The notes beneath the pieces are model-generated. The model saw only the letters and a program-made list of their open reading frames with translations. It searched no databases and was not told the origin of the DNA. Source: Gnetum montanum (lineage: Eukaryota; Streptophyta; Gnetopsida; Gnetales; Gnetaceae). From it: 41,225 bases of DNA. Both the position numbers and the translations under genes were made by a program. Every line of letters begins with the position of its first letter. The first letter of the stretch is position 1. The stretch lies in NCBI GenBank assembly GCA_015680685.1, contig MNCI01008018.1:4363-45587 (forward strand), read 5' to 3'. This document shows, one piece after another, positions 21,458 through 31,777 of the stretch.

Positions 21458-22700
21458 CTAGAATGGTTGGCATAGGTGGCCATCTCCCCCACAACTGAGT
21501 TGGAAGGAGGAGATTTGAAATAGTGAGTAAGGTTGTCCACCAACAGAGGTAGTATGAGTACTGGCTATCCTAAGTTCATGGAAAGGTTTGGTTTGTTGGA
21601 TGTTGATCAATAGTTTCTTATCTGGGCTCTCAGGTTTGTATATCATCATGGCCCTTGAAGAAAAAGTTGCATGAATAACATAAGGTCCTTCCCACAACAT
21701 TTGAAATTTGGTACGTTGTGGCACATGTGTGGGATTCCAGTAGAGAACCTTATCTCCCAGTTGATATTTAACTTTCCTAATCCTTAGGTCATGAAATTGT
21801 TTATTGAAGGCTTTATGTAATTTGTTAGATGACAGGGCAGCCAATCAGTTCTCATCTAGCAGGTTAAGGGTCATCAACTGTTATTTTTGTGCTAGATCAA
21901 GGTCAAGGTTGAGGTCACATGCCATGGATAGTGTATGGAGCTCAGCTTGAATGGGAAGCATGGGTAATTTACCGTACACTAACTCATAGGGAGAGTAGCC
22001 TACAGGGAGTTTCTATGTGGAGCGGTAAGCCCAAAGAGCATCATTCAGTTTAGTGCTCTAGTCTTGCCTAAACTTACTAATGGTTGTTGTCAATATTTTT
22101 GTAATCTCCCTATTGGTGACTTCAGCTTGACCATTCACTTGGGTGTGGTATAGTGTGGTCAGTTTATGCTCAACCCCTAAGCGTTGTATTAATTTTCAGA
22201 AAGTTGCACTTGCGAAGTGTATACCATTGTTTGAAATAAGTGCACGAGGCACACCAAACTTATTTATGATTTTTTGTTGAAAAAATCATGCAGCTGTAGA
22301 TGATGTAAAATCCTTAACAGTAGCTGCTTCTACCCATTTTGTAAGGTAATCAATGGCAACAATAATATAAGCTTTTCCATTGGACATTGGTGTAATCGGC
22401 CCCATAAAATCAATTCCCCAAATGTCGAAGGGTTCTAAAGTTTTGATCTGTTGTTGTGGACCCTTCATTCTAGCAGTCATCCCTCCATCACATTGACAGT
22501 GCTTACAAGATTGGACAAAATGATGGGCATCCCGAAACAATGTAGGCCAAGAATATCCTGCAAGCAAGATCTTAATGGATGTTCGTCTCCCAATGTAATG
22601 ACCCCCACAAGGGCCCTCATGAGCATCTTGGAGAACTTGTAGTTGATCTACATTAGGAACACACCATCAGACTAGTCCATCAGGACATACTTTATAAAGT
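21458..22700 (-). pseudogene. Integrase and pol end of element C (catalytic Asp lost)
   Basis: From high to low coordinate: zinc-binding region 'DAHEGPCGGHYIG' near 22620 and 'SCKHCQCD' near 22490; core GIDFMGP with Asp at 22409-22411; then 'LISNNGIHF' where the second catalytic Asp is Asn (22229-22231); then 'QVNGQAEVTNREI' with the Glu kept near 22120. The C-terminal part has an open frame 21844-21458 with 'YQLGDKVLYWNPTHVPQRTK' and 'LWEGPYVIH', a good GPY-type module. Open core frame: 22567-22286. Loss of the triad Asp means no integration activity. Confidence 0.9.
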
Positions 22701-22879
22701 TGCCCATTGATTTCCATAAAATACTTGGCTCGGTAAAGTAATTATTGGTTCTTTTTGGCATCAAACCCTTGTGGTGTTTGTTGTGTAAGGAGATAGGTGA
22801 GAATGCTACTATACCAATTTGTTTCTGTGGTTAATTGATCATTCACTACACCTAAAAAAAGGAGTTTATCTAGGAATAA

Positions 22880-23330
22880 TCAAAAATTGGATACTTATCC
22901 TCTTTTTTGTCTCATCACAACTAAGATAAATGATCAGCAACTATGTTCTCAGTGCCTTTATGATCGATCATCATAAGATCGAACTCTTGTAAGATTACAA
23001 GCCATCATATGATGTGAGGGCTCACCATTGGTTTATTCATTAGGAACTTTATTGCACTATGATCCGTGTGTACAAATACCTTATAGCCCAAGACATAGTG
23101 CCTAAGTTTTTCTAGTGAAAGCTCTACAACCATTAATTCTCTCTCTTTGTTGTAGTGTAGTTAAGTTGTGCACTAGTGATACTTCTACTTGCATAGTTGA
23201 TGTAATAAGGACATTTTTGGTCATCTAACTATGTAAGTACAACTCCTAAGGCAAAGTTTGATGTGTCAGTCATTATGTGGAACAACTTGGACTAGTTAGG
23301 AGCTTGTAGAATGGGTGTTTCTACGAGCTT
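22880..23330 (-). pseudogene. RNase H domain of element C (broken)
   Basis: It reads 'FHIMTDTSNFALGVVLT' near 23285-23235, 'SAQLNYTTT' near 23170, and the 'CNKVPNE' (AIKFLMNK in another frame) region near 23050, ending with the 'ADHLS' region near 22940. Frameshifts separate these blocks. Its order between RT and integrase matches element A. Confidence 0.8.
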
Positions 23331-23399
23331 CTTTTTTAAAGTTTGGAAGGCTAGTTCACATTCCATGGTCCATTCGAAAGGTACATCCTTTTTCATTAA

Positions 23400-24300
23400 T
23401 TCAACCAATGATTTTACAACCTTTGAAAAGTCCTCAATAAATATTTTGTAGTAGCCAGTGTGTCCAAGGAATGACTAGATATCTTTTACAGTTTCTGGTT
23501 GATGGGTAATTCCTTGGATAACTTTGATTTTTTCAGGGTCTACCTGTATCCCTATTTGTAAGATCATATGCCATAATACTATGCCTTCTTGGACCATCAA
23601 ATGGCTTTTCTGCCAGTGGAGCCTTAAATTGGTTTCTACACATCATTTTAATACCTGCTGCAACTGATCCAAGGCTTGATCAAAGTTTGCTTCGTAGGTG
23701 GAGAAGTCATCCATGAAGACTTCCACACCATTTCCTATTTGTTGCTAGAATATGCTTAGGACTAATTGTTGAAATGTTGCAAGGGCATTACATAAGCCAA
23801 AATACATCTGTTTGTATGCAAATGTTCCCCAAGGACTAGTGAACATAGTCTTGGCTTGTTCTTCTGGGGCTATTTGTATTTGGTTGTACCCACTGTACCC
23901 ATCCAGAAAACTATAGTAGTGATGCCTTACAATGGTGTCTAAGACTTGGTCAACGAATGGCAATGGAAAGTGGTCTTTGAATGTTGCCATATTTATTAGC
24001 TTGAAATCTATGAACACCCTCCATTTGCCTTCCTTTTTGGACACAATAACTAAGGGACTAACCCATTCGCTATTAGTAATGGGGTAGATGAACCCAGCTT
24101 TTAGAAGCTATTCGATTTCTTCCTTAACTACTTGCTTCAGCTTTGGGTTCAAACACCTCTGTGGTTGTCTTTGAGGCCTCATGGAGGGTTCAGTGTAAAT
24201 TCTATGTTGGCATATCCTAGGATCTATTCCAGTTAATTCAGGATATGACCAAGCAAAGACTTTCGACCATTTGTTTATTACCTTTAGCAATCTCTTTTTT
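23400..24300 (-). pseudogene. Reverse transcriptase of element C (broken)
   Basis: The pre-RT stretch 'LLKVINKWSKVFAWSYPEL' (24290-24230) is followed by 'EIEQLLKAGFIYPITNSEWVSP' near 24115-24050, 'KKEGKWRVFIDFKLIN', 'DHFPLPFVDQVLDTI', motif A FLDGYSGYNQ near 23900, 'SPWGTFAYKQMYFGLCN', and FMDD with Asp codons at 23706-23711. The open frame 24044-23745 covers fingers and palm. MPFGLCN is altered to MYFGLCN. Stops and shifts before and after make it inactive. It starts downstream of the protease-RT linker at 24360-24480. Confidence 0.92.
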
Positions 24301-24685
24301 TTAAAGGAGCAAGCTTAGCATTAATAATTACTGGTTTTCCATTTTTAAGAAATGTGTATTCCATACCGATGGGCAATGGTTTTAGCTCAAGGGGCTCTTG
24401 CTTAAACTTATGAAGGATTTCCAACTTCCCCCATTTGATATTTTCAAGGTTAAGACTTGGAAGTTAGCGATGGACTTGCTCCAATGTGTCTATGCTATCA
24501 ATATAAGCACAAGTCAAACCCTCAGTTGGTTCCATGCATATAGTTGAACTGCTCTCTTGATTAGCTATTAGCCACTAGGTGTCTTCCTATCTTGTGAATG
24601 CTGCATACAAGAATCTTTATATATCAGTCATTTATGCACATTGGTTGTATGCAGGCAATGTTAAACATTGTACAAATCATGACTT

Positions 24686-25276
24686 CTACATGCAATTACA
24701 CCCTATGTCACTGTATGTGATGCATAGAACTTTCTTCTTCTTGATCTTTCCAAATGTATTTTCCTTCAATATTTTTAGGGAAAGATCATAGATTCCTAGG
24801 CACGTGTCAACTGTGCTTAGCCATGCTCTTCCCATTATGATTGGGAAGTCCCCCTTACCATTGTTCACTTGAATCACTAGGAAGTCAGCTAGATACAACC
24901 ACCTACAAATAGTGGTGACAATGTCCTCCACTAGTCCCAATGGGACAATGATGGACTGGTCAACCAACTCTAAACAAATGTTACTCTTTTTTAGTGGAGG
25001 CAGGTTCCAGGCTTTGTGCATTTCTTGAGAAATCAAGTTGACAATAGAACCTGAATCCAAAAGAGCCTTGCACGGTTCATTTCTAGCAATTTGTAGATAT
25101 ATTAGAGGACTCCCAAGATTAGAAAATTTCCTAGGAAGATGGCCAACTTTTATCCAATTAGTGACGACATCAGTGAATAGGACCATATGCATTGAGCATG
25201 ATTTTTGGGTTGAAGGGAGCTCCAAAGCTTCAAGTGATAGTGAGGCGGTTGAAGAATTAGCCGCTTGTGGTTGCAA
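24686..25276 (-). pseudogene. Aspartic protease of element C (nearly open)
   Basis: This open stretch of 196 codons covers the gag-protease linker ('SSTASLSLEALELPSTQ', the part that element A lost to its plastid insert) and the full protease: 'KFSNLGSPLIYLQIARNEP', ALLDSGS with Asp-Ser-Gly (Asp codon 25055-25057), 'EMHKAWNLPPLKKSN', 'VPLGLVEDIVTTICRW' and 'GDFPIIMGRAWLSTVD'. It is the best-preserved protease in the window and the reference I used for copies A and B. It has no start codon of its own that matters, as it belongs to the polyprotein. The usual Gly in the C-terminal 'ILG' motif reads Met-Gly. Confidence 0.9.
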
Positions 25277-26130
25277 GGTCTTAGTTAGACTGTTGGTTCT
25301 AAAGAAAGGTCTTTTATTTATGCCGTTGTCAGAACCAATAGTAGGTTGAGGATTAATAGCCCTTGTAGTGTTATGTTGCTACGACTGGGTAGGGATTTCA
25401 CTGTGCATAGCTGGAGCAAGTGGTTATGGAGTTAAGGGTGGAAGAGATGCAACTGGATGAGAAGGATGATATGTTTATGGAACATCACCCCTAGGAGAAG
25501 GAGTCCTATAATACTCATGGGCTTGGTAGTAAGGTTGAAGAGTGACATGACTAGTAGAGTCATGTGGAGAGACTGGTTGTTGCACATAATATCTATACGG
25601 GTCAGGTTGCCAGTAAGGATACTATTACCTTGGTGGTGGCATTCCCCATGATTGTGGGTACTGCCATTGTTGATATTGCTTGATTGGTTCTGGCGGAGTT
25701 CCACTTGGATAATATGTTAAGGGTTGGTGGAACTGCCTTGGGTTACCTTGAGGATAAGGTAATCTTTGAGGTGTTTTCCTTTTGTTTAATTGTGGGTTGA
25801 GTACATATACCCCAGAATCTTGCAGATGTGAGATTATAGGACAACATCTCTTAGGATGGTCATATTGGCATATCTCGCATCCACTATCATTGTTTGTATC
25901 CAAATCCACAACCTCTTCAATGATGGCAACTTTGCCTTTACCCTTGTTATGTGCATGTTCAGTTTCTCTCTCTTTTTTTTTTTTTTTGCGATCACTACCT
26001 TGCTCTCTAGACTCCTCTATTATTTTAAGAACAGTTTGAAATCTATCATCTAGGGAATCCCACATTTGGTCTACCTTTGTTGATACTTCTGATGCTAATT
26101 TTTGGATAGAAAAAGTTTTCTTATTCATCA

Positions 26131-26580
26131 TCTCTTTGAGTGGTGACTCTTCTTCATCCTCACAGAATCTTACTCCTCTCTTTCGAAAGGAAGGATCTCA
26201 GTTATATTCCTCCGCACTCTCTCTGTTCCTTAGCTCACCTTCTTCTTTAGCAACTTGCTTCAATAATCTTTGGACTTGATGGATCCTAAGCTTGGATAAT
26301 CTTCCTTGGGCATAAGTCCCAAGGGTTCTTTGCATTTCATGCCTAAGCCCATCTACGAGATGGTGTAGTTGATCCCTCTATGAATAACCATGGCCAGGAC
26401 AATGATGTAACAGTGCATAATAGCAGCCCATGGCAACATCTAAGGGTTCATATCCTCCTTGTTTACAGCCTTGAATTTGCTTGGTTGGACACTTAGGAGT
26501 ACGTTTGGTACTTATCGTTGAACAACTCTAACATGGTACTCCACATACGAATGGATTCTAGTTTTAAGGACTAGTACCAA
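26131..26580 (-). repeat. Second copy of the duplicated gag segment
   Basis: It covers the coding sequence from 'WY.SLKLE' to 'GVRFCEDEEE' and aligns along its length with 26617-27099, but with many base differences. The divergence suggests that the two copies came from different elements of the family and not from a fresh tandem duplication. Confidence 0.88.
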
Positions 26581-26616
26581 CTGACTTCCTAGTGATTCAA
26601 GTGAACAATGATAAGG
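26581..26616 (+). repeat. 36-bp protease filler in inverted orientation
   Basis: This stretch (starting CTGACTTCCTAGTGATTC) matches the reverse complement of 24853-24888 with one mismatch. At 24853-24888 the protease of element C is coded on the minus strand; here the same sense sequence ('DFLVIQVNND') lies on the plus strand, opposite to the surrounding gag. It sits exactly between the two gag copies. Confidence 0.88.
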
Positions 26617-27099
26617 AGCTCCATAATCATCCTCTTCATCACAAAATCTCACTCCCCTCTTTCGAAGAGAGGGATCGCAGTTATATTCTTCCACACTTTC
26701 CCATTGTCGTAGCTCCCCTTCTTCTTTGGCTACTTGTTCCAACAATCGATGAATTTCATGGGATCTAAGTTTTGATAGTCTCCCTTGGGCATAAGTCCCA
26801 AGGGTTCTCCTAGTTTCATACCTTAGCCCATCTACGAGATGGTGTAGTTGATCCCACTGTGCGTAACCATGGCCGAGGCAACGATGTAACAATGCATAGT
26901 AGCGGCCCATGGCAGCATCCAAGGGTTCATGAGTACCTTTTTTCCATCCTTGGATCTGCTTACACAAATTAGACACTTTGGAGTACATCTGATATTTATC
27001 ATTGAAGAGTTCTAACATCATACTCCACCTCCTGATGGTTTCCAATTTTAAGGACCGGTTCCAACTCTCTGCTTCCTTTATGAGTGTCCTGGGAAACAA
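26617..27099 (-). repeat. First copy of the duplicated gag segment
   Basis: An open capsid-coding stretch, partner to 26131-26580. Its downstream end runs past 'FCDEEDDYGA' into the inverted protease filler. Confidence 0.88.
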
Positions 27100-28316
27100 C
27101 TTTAGTTTCTGTCACTTATTTTCTATGTTTTGCAAGGTGAAGACATCATGGAATGCCTCTAAATAATTTTGCAGATCCACATTGTATCCCCCTCAAATCA
27201 TGGGATGTTGTTCATGTCTAAATGCTTAATCCGACTATCTTTTTGATGCCTTGTTGGGATTCTCATAGCCTCCGTTATATCTAGCATGCTTTGGGTGGCA
27301 AGTACGGGTTCATCATGATCATCTCTTTCATGATGTCTATGATGTCTCTTTTGTTCCCTACTTTTCCTTCGTTCATGCCTTGATTCTCTAGACTACCGTC
27401 ATCCTATCTCTCGACTCTCTCGTTGAGGTCTTTCATTTCACTTACCTTTATCCTCTCCATTATGCTCTTGATGATTGCACCCCAATGTGGAAGGAGAGAG
27501 TGAGTGATGTGATGAAGGTGAAGAAGCAGGAGAACCTTTGCCATGACGATGTTTCTTACCTTCTCTTCTGTGGCTTTGACCCCGATCGTGATGACGATCT
27601 GAGTGCCCATCCTTGTCATTTGTTTTTGTTCCCTCAGTGAACAGTTGGTGTTCATGGGGATCAAAACCAGGGTTATGTATCATGGAGCATAGGTTCTGAT
27701 ACCCCACCTCCTCACTTTCGTTAGGAGGAGGAACATCTTTTGATAGAGAACCTATTATAAGTGGTTCACCATCTCCAATGTCACTTAGGACGTGAGGGAC
27801 CTCTTTGCCCTTCAATAGTGTATGTTGGCTCTCCTGCCTTGAGTCCCTCATATGTTATGTGGCTGTGGGATGGTAATCCCTCATGTCAAAATCACCTATA
27901 ACATATTCATCATAGAGATGAGTCATGCCGATCTATGGCAAGGCACAGAGGAGCATGTTGGGGATTGCATGATCTGGAGGTAACACTATGTTACCTTGCA
28001 AGTCTCTCCAGTGCATTTGTTCATCCTGATGGAGGATAAAAGTAAAATTGAGTATATACTCATCAGGATGAGTATATTCCACCCTATATTGTTGAGGAAC
28101 TGGCTAATTTTGGTTATGTGTTTTAGATTGTTGACTGTTCTTAGTATGATCCCTAGGTGGTGTAATGCTCTTATGAGAAGAAGAAGAAGACATTGTGCCT
28201 TATTAGTATGCTATGTAACCGTTATATCAATTTTCATTTAATTAACCCTAAGGTTTGTTTAAGCTCCCAACAATGTGACTAATGTCCTATGTTCTACTTA
28301 GCGCACAAACACTTAA

Positions 28317-28334
28317 TCCCCGACAATGGCACCA
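28317..28334 (-). other. Primer binding site of element C
   Basis: On the minus strand it reads TGGTGCCATTGTCGGGGA, one base after the LTR. It differs from the tRNA-Asp complement at three positions, all C-to-T or G-to-A changes, and at different positions from element A, so the shared ancestor had the intact tRNA-Asp site. Confidence 0.85.
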
Positions 28335-29049
28335 ATGATGAGTGGCAAGGTACCCCTACACTCAATCATACGAATATGAGTGTAACACGTGCAATCCAGT
28401 CAAACTCTGTAGACTAAGTGCCTACACACCTCATGGAACACTTAAGGTTAGTTATTTGTTGTCTTCCCAGACTTGTATTTGTCACGATGTATGGTTAAGT
28501 AAGTCAGAGGTATGTGATTTTTATGTCTTTTCGATTTTATCTCCTATGCTGATAAGATGAAGGGTGAAGAGATTAATTAACTAACTTTAACTAACTAACT
28601 AAGTCTTAATTAACCTAGCATCAGCATCCATTCCCACTTACTGCTCACACCCTAAACCGATGCAACCTTGGCTACCAAACGCTAATCGTTGCTGGGATCA
28701 CCAAGCGTAACGCACGTGCTCGAAGCGGTCGTACTAAGGCACTTAACTAGGAGAGAAGGGTTGAGAAAGAATTAATAACTAATAAAGCATGTAAATGATA
28801 AATAGTAAATAACAATAAATAAAATCCTATTTAGCTTATTCTATGCACTACAAGGTTTATCCAAGAAGTTCGTCGTTATTGCCATACACAAACTTGTGTT
28901 CAGGTACAATGTCTGCTCGAATAAAGATCCGTTCACTTTGGAGTTCCTACTATAGGCACATGGAAAATATTCTATCTCTGGAGAGGTAAAACTGCTAGAG
29001 TTTCACTAAGGGTCTAGATCTAGATTAGAAAACAAGGGAGAGCTGCCTC

Positions 29050-29058
29050 TTATTTATA
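29050..29058 (-). promoter_or_regulatory. TATA box of element C 5' LTR
   Basis: On the minus strand TATAAATAAGAGG, the same word as in element A, about 100 bp from the LTR start. Confidence 0.6.
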
Positions 29059-29078
29059 GACTTGGCGGCACACCACGA

Positions 29079-29150
29079 TATCGCATGGGATGCAATATCG
29101 CGGTGGACACGATATCGCGTACGCGATATCGTGGCCCATGCAATATCGTG
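29079..29150 (-). promoter_or_regulatory. GATATC palindrome cluster, element C 5' LTR
   Basis: The best-preserved cluster: ACGATATCGC, GCAATATCGCGG, and the long palindromic GATATCGCGTACGCGATATC at 29111-29130, then GCAATATCGTG, all within 75 bp. CpG-rich cores are kept here although most CpGs in the window have decayed. Confidence 0.55.
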
Positions 29151-29158
29151 TCTCATCA

Positions 29159-29930
29159 TAAGGTCTAACTAATATAATGGGGAAACAATTAGGATCTTTC
29201 ACTTCCAAAACAACAAAATCAATTGGGTATGTTCCCTTTTCTACCTCTATTATTAAGTCTTCTATAATTCCTATGGGTTTACACTCGAACAATTAGCCAA
29301 TGATATTGTCATATTTACTCTTCTTATATCCTCTATATCTAGTGATCTAGCCATTTTAAGAGGCATAATATTAATACTAGCTCTTAAATCCAATAGGGCA
29401 TTCCTAATTTCTTATCCATTTATTTTAATTAGAATGGTAGGAACTCCTAGATCTTGGTATTTAGGAATTTCATGTTTTTGTATAAGTTGAGAAAGATTAT
29501 CAACTAAATAAACTTGTTTAGGAATTTTTTCTTTCCTTTTCCTAGTGCATAATTCCCTTAAATATTTGGCATAGAGTGGTGTGTCTTTACGGCTTGTTCC
29601 AAAGGAATATGCAAGTACAATTCACTAAACATTTTTTCAAGATGGGCTTTGGTTGTAAAGTCTTCTGGTAATCACTTAGGAAAAGGAGGTAGAACTAATT
29701 GTCTAGAGAGTAATGGTTATTCTTCTTTCATAGTTGGTTGATCTTCCTCATTGACTACTTGTGGTTGTGTTTCCTCTTATGTTTCTACCTCTTGGAATCT
29801 CACCTTCTTTTGGGGTTTAGGTTCAATTATTTTTCCACTTCTTATAGTAATGGAATGTAATTGCTCTTTTCATTTTCTTTGAGATGTAGGATTAGGTTCA
29901 GGGTGGGATGGTAATTTTTTCTTAGTTAAG
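29159..29930 (-). pseudogene. Protease start and gag-protease linker of element E
   Basis: From high to low coordinate: 'KPKKKVRFQEVET' near 29820, 'LPEDFTTKAHLEKMFSELYLHIPLEQAV' near 29685-29595 and 'KYLRELCTRKRK' near 29545, which is the conserved Athila region before the protease; then 'QDLGVPTILIKING' and 'ALLDLRASINIMPLKMARSL' near 29400-29340; then 'GIIEDLIIEVEKGTYPIDFVVLEV' and 'CFPIILVRP' (29292-29165). The active-site triplet is Asp-Leu-Arg where Athila elements usually have Asp-Leu-Gly. The frame is cut at the flap region by element C. A few stops are present. Confidence 0.8.
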
Positions 29931-31435
29931 TCCTAAAATATTCTCCTAGTGTCATTCATAAAGTGTATACTTTCTTCTATGAAGGAAGTGAGGCTTTGGG
30001 TGAGTTTATCAAAGTGTTCATTAGTTGGATTCTTAAATGACCTAAAATTATTTTGAGGATACTGTTGTGGGTAGAATGGTCGTTGAGGAAAGTTCATTGT
30101 TAGTTGGCTCTTAAATTGTTGAAAAGCCTTAGCCAACTCTTGCATTTCATTCTGATAATAATATGAGGCTAGGTAGGTTGTTTGGTCATGTTGGGGACTA
30201 CCACAAATGTTGCATGCTTTACTTTGAATTCCATGAGCTTGTTTCTTAATCAATTGTGTCAACTCATTAGCTTTTCTATTTAATTGTTCTATTTGTTGAG
30301 TCATGCCTTGCATAAAGTTGGGTTTTGTCCAATGTTTACTTTGGTTTACTAATGAATTTATAATTCTCCAATCATCTTCTAGTGTCACATTTAAAATATT
30401 ATCCCCACATGCAAAGTCAACATTTTCCCTACAATAAGGTAGTAAACTTTTTACAAATATTTGGATTAATTGATGGGCTAGGAAGCCACAGTTTGGATTC
30501 TTTAAACATAATCTTTTAAATCTATCAAAGGTGCTTTCATAGTCCTATCCTCATGTTACATAAAATTCATTAATTACTTTCTTAATGAGTATAGCCTGTC
30601 ATTAGAAAGAAATCTTTGTAGGAAAGCATTTTTAAACTCATCCCAAGAACAAATTTGTGTTCAAAGGGTTTGTAGCCAAAAATAAGCTTTTTCTTTTAGG
30701 GTTCATTCGAAAGCAATAATTTTAGTCTTATCCCCACTTTGAGATGCTAACATGGCTAATGTTGTTTCAAATTATCTTATGTGAGTGATTGGATCCTTAT
30801 CATTTGTCCCCTTAAAAATAGGTAATAGGTGAATATTTTTAACCTCTACATCTCTTCCTTGTGGAAAAACCAATGAGCCTTGAGGTATAATTGATGTTCT
30901 TTGATTTAATAATTCTCCAAGGAGTTTACCTTGGTATGGCTAATTAATTGGAACATTGGAACTCAAACTACCGAAAGAGAGAGAAAGTGGACCTAAGGAA
31001 AATGGATGATGTACATGATGTGAGAATGATTCCATAGTATAAGTTGAAGCTATTATTGGGATTGCTATAGGACTTGGTAATGATGTTACTATTGGTGAAG
31101 TTTTTATATTCAAAGTGCTTATTGGTTGGGTAATACCTTCTATTGTGGTCACATAGGTTGACATTGGGGTAGTATTTAGATTTTGAGATCTTGCCCTTAT
31201 AGTTGAACTCATGGTTAATGTTGGAATGTGAAATAAAGGGTTGAAAGTTATGGAAAATTAGGTTATAATTTCTTGTTAGGATTTTGTGTCCTCTAAGGGA
31301 AAGAATGATCAAATCTTGATTGTATTAGTTGTTGTTGGTTTTGGTTTTGATTAACTTTCATATGTTTATAAAGGCTAATATGCTTCTAGATGGTTGAATT
31401 CGTGTAGGCTTCCTTGGTTGCTTTGTTGGTTTCAT
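29931..31435 (-). pseudogene. gag: gag of element E (broken)
   Basis: A likely start is the ATG at 31435 ('MKPTKQPRKPTRIQPS'). A Ser/Thr/Pro-rich N-terminal part (31212-30940) is followed by a capsid region near 30870-30480 with 'IFKGTNDKDPITHIR', 'LASQSGDKTKIIAFE', 'TLKEKAYFWLQTL' and 'CSWDEFKNAFLQRFLS', a good fit to the Retrotrans_gag family, then 'KPNFMQGMTQQIEQLNRKANELTQLIKKQ' (coiled-coil-like) and a zinc knuckle 'CNICGSPQHDQTTY' near 30215-30175 in which the final Cys is now Tyr. The 30388-29933 frame is open. Several stops upstream of it show decay. Confidence 0.82.
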
Positions 31436-31757
31436 TTAACATGAACACTCTTCGTTGGCACATTCATGGGCTATAATTCCTAAGAATTTACAAACTAATT
31501 TAATAACTATTACTATTGTAGCTTTAATTGCAACTTTTTTAGTGGTTTAGACTAGTTGTATGATAAGAGGAGTTGATTCCTGGGATTTTTCTTTATTTTT
31601 ATTTTTAACTTTCTTTAAGCAAGAAAGACAAGTAAAAGAAACCATTTCTTAAATTACAAAAATAAAAGAAAAAGAAAAATAAAATGCATGAATAAATAAA
31701 TAAATAAATAAAATTAAAGCTTACTAAACCCTTGATGATGATCAACTTTGCCGACCT
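31436..31757 (-). other. 5' leader of element E
   Basis: No gene is visible. It is AT-rich and contains an (AATA)n run near 31690-31712. It lies between the primer site and the gag start, so it is probably the packaging leader. Confidence 0.5.
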
Positions 31758-31775
31758 CCTCGGCAATGATGCCAA
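31758..31775 (-). other. Primer binding site of element E
   Basis: On the minus strand, two to three bases after the LTR end, the sequence TGGCATCATTGCCGAGGA matches the tRNA-Asp complement with changes that mostly look like CpG decay. It gives the LTR boundary at 31778. Confidence 0.65.
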
Positions 31776-31777
31776 AT

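Larger units (their letters stand above)
25290..28193 (-). pseudogene. gag: gag of element C with internal duplication
   Basis: The start is the ATG at 28193 followed by serines, as in element A. The order is: N-terminal region with 'YTHPDEY'; His/Arg/Ser-rich region (27851-27438, open) with 'DRHHDRGQSHRREGKKHRH'; capsid region (27099-26617, open) ending 'RKRGVRFCDEEDD'; a 36-bp inverted piece of protease; then the capsid region again (26580-26131); then 'FSIQKLASEVSTKVDQMWDSL', a Lys/Arg-rich stretch, the zinc knuckle (25844-25879, CEICQYDHPKRC) and a Gln/Pro-rich tail to about 25300. The second capsid copy is more decayed than the first. Without the repeat the gag would be about as long as that of element A. 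Stops are present throughout. Confidence 0.88.
18723..29158 (-). mobile_element. Element C: full-length Athila-like retrotransposon, minus strand
   Basis: This is a 10.4-kb member of the same family as element A, in the opposite direction: 5' LTR 28336-29158, primer site 28317-28334, gag from 28193, protease 25276-24690, RT 24300-23400, RNase H 23330-22880, integrase 22700-21850, pol end near 21460, non-coding 3' region to 19558, and 3' LTR 18723-19557. It has no plastid insert, but its gag holds an internal duplication. All genes are interrupted. The flanks are CAAGG (18717-18721) and TAAGG (29159-29163), which agree at four of five bases only if one LTR end is moved by a base, so the target duplication is doubtful and the flanking sequences are unrelated. 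Confidence 0.93.
28336..29158 (-). repeat. 5' LTR of element C
   Basis: This 823-bp repeat on the minus strand begins TGATGAG at 29158 and ends CTCATCA at 28336. It has a GATATC cluster (29079-29150) and TATA box (29050-29058). It lacks the 63-bp internal repeat of element A's LTR but otherwise follows the same order, including the 'CAACGATTAGCGTTTGGTAG' stretch near 28690. Confidence 0.94.
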
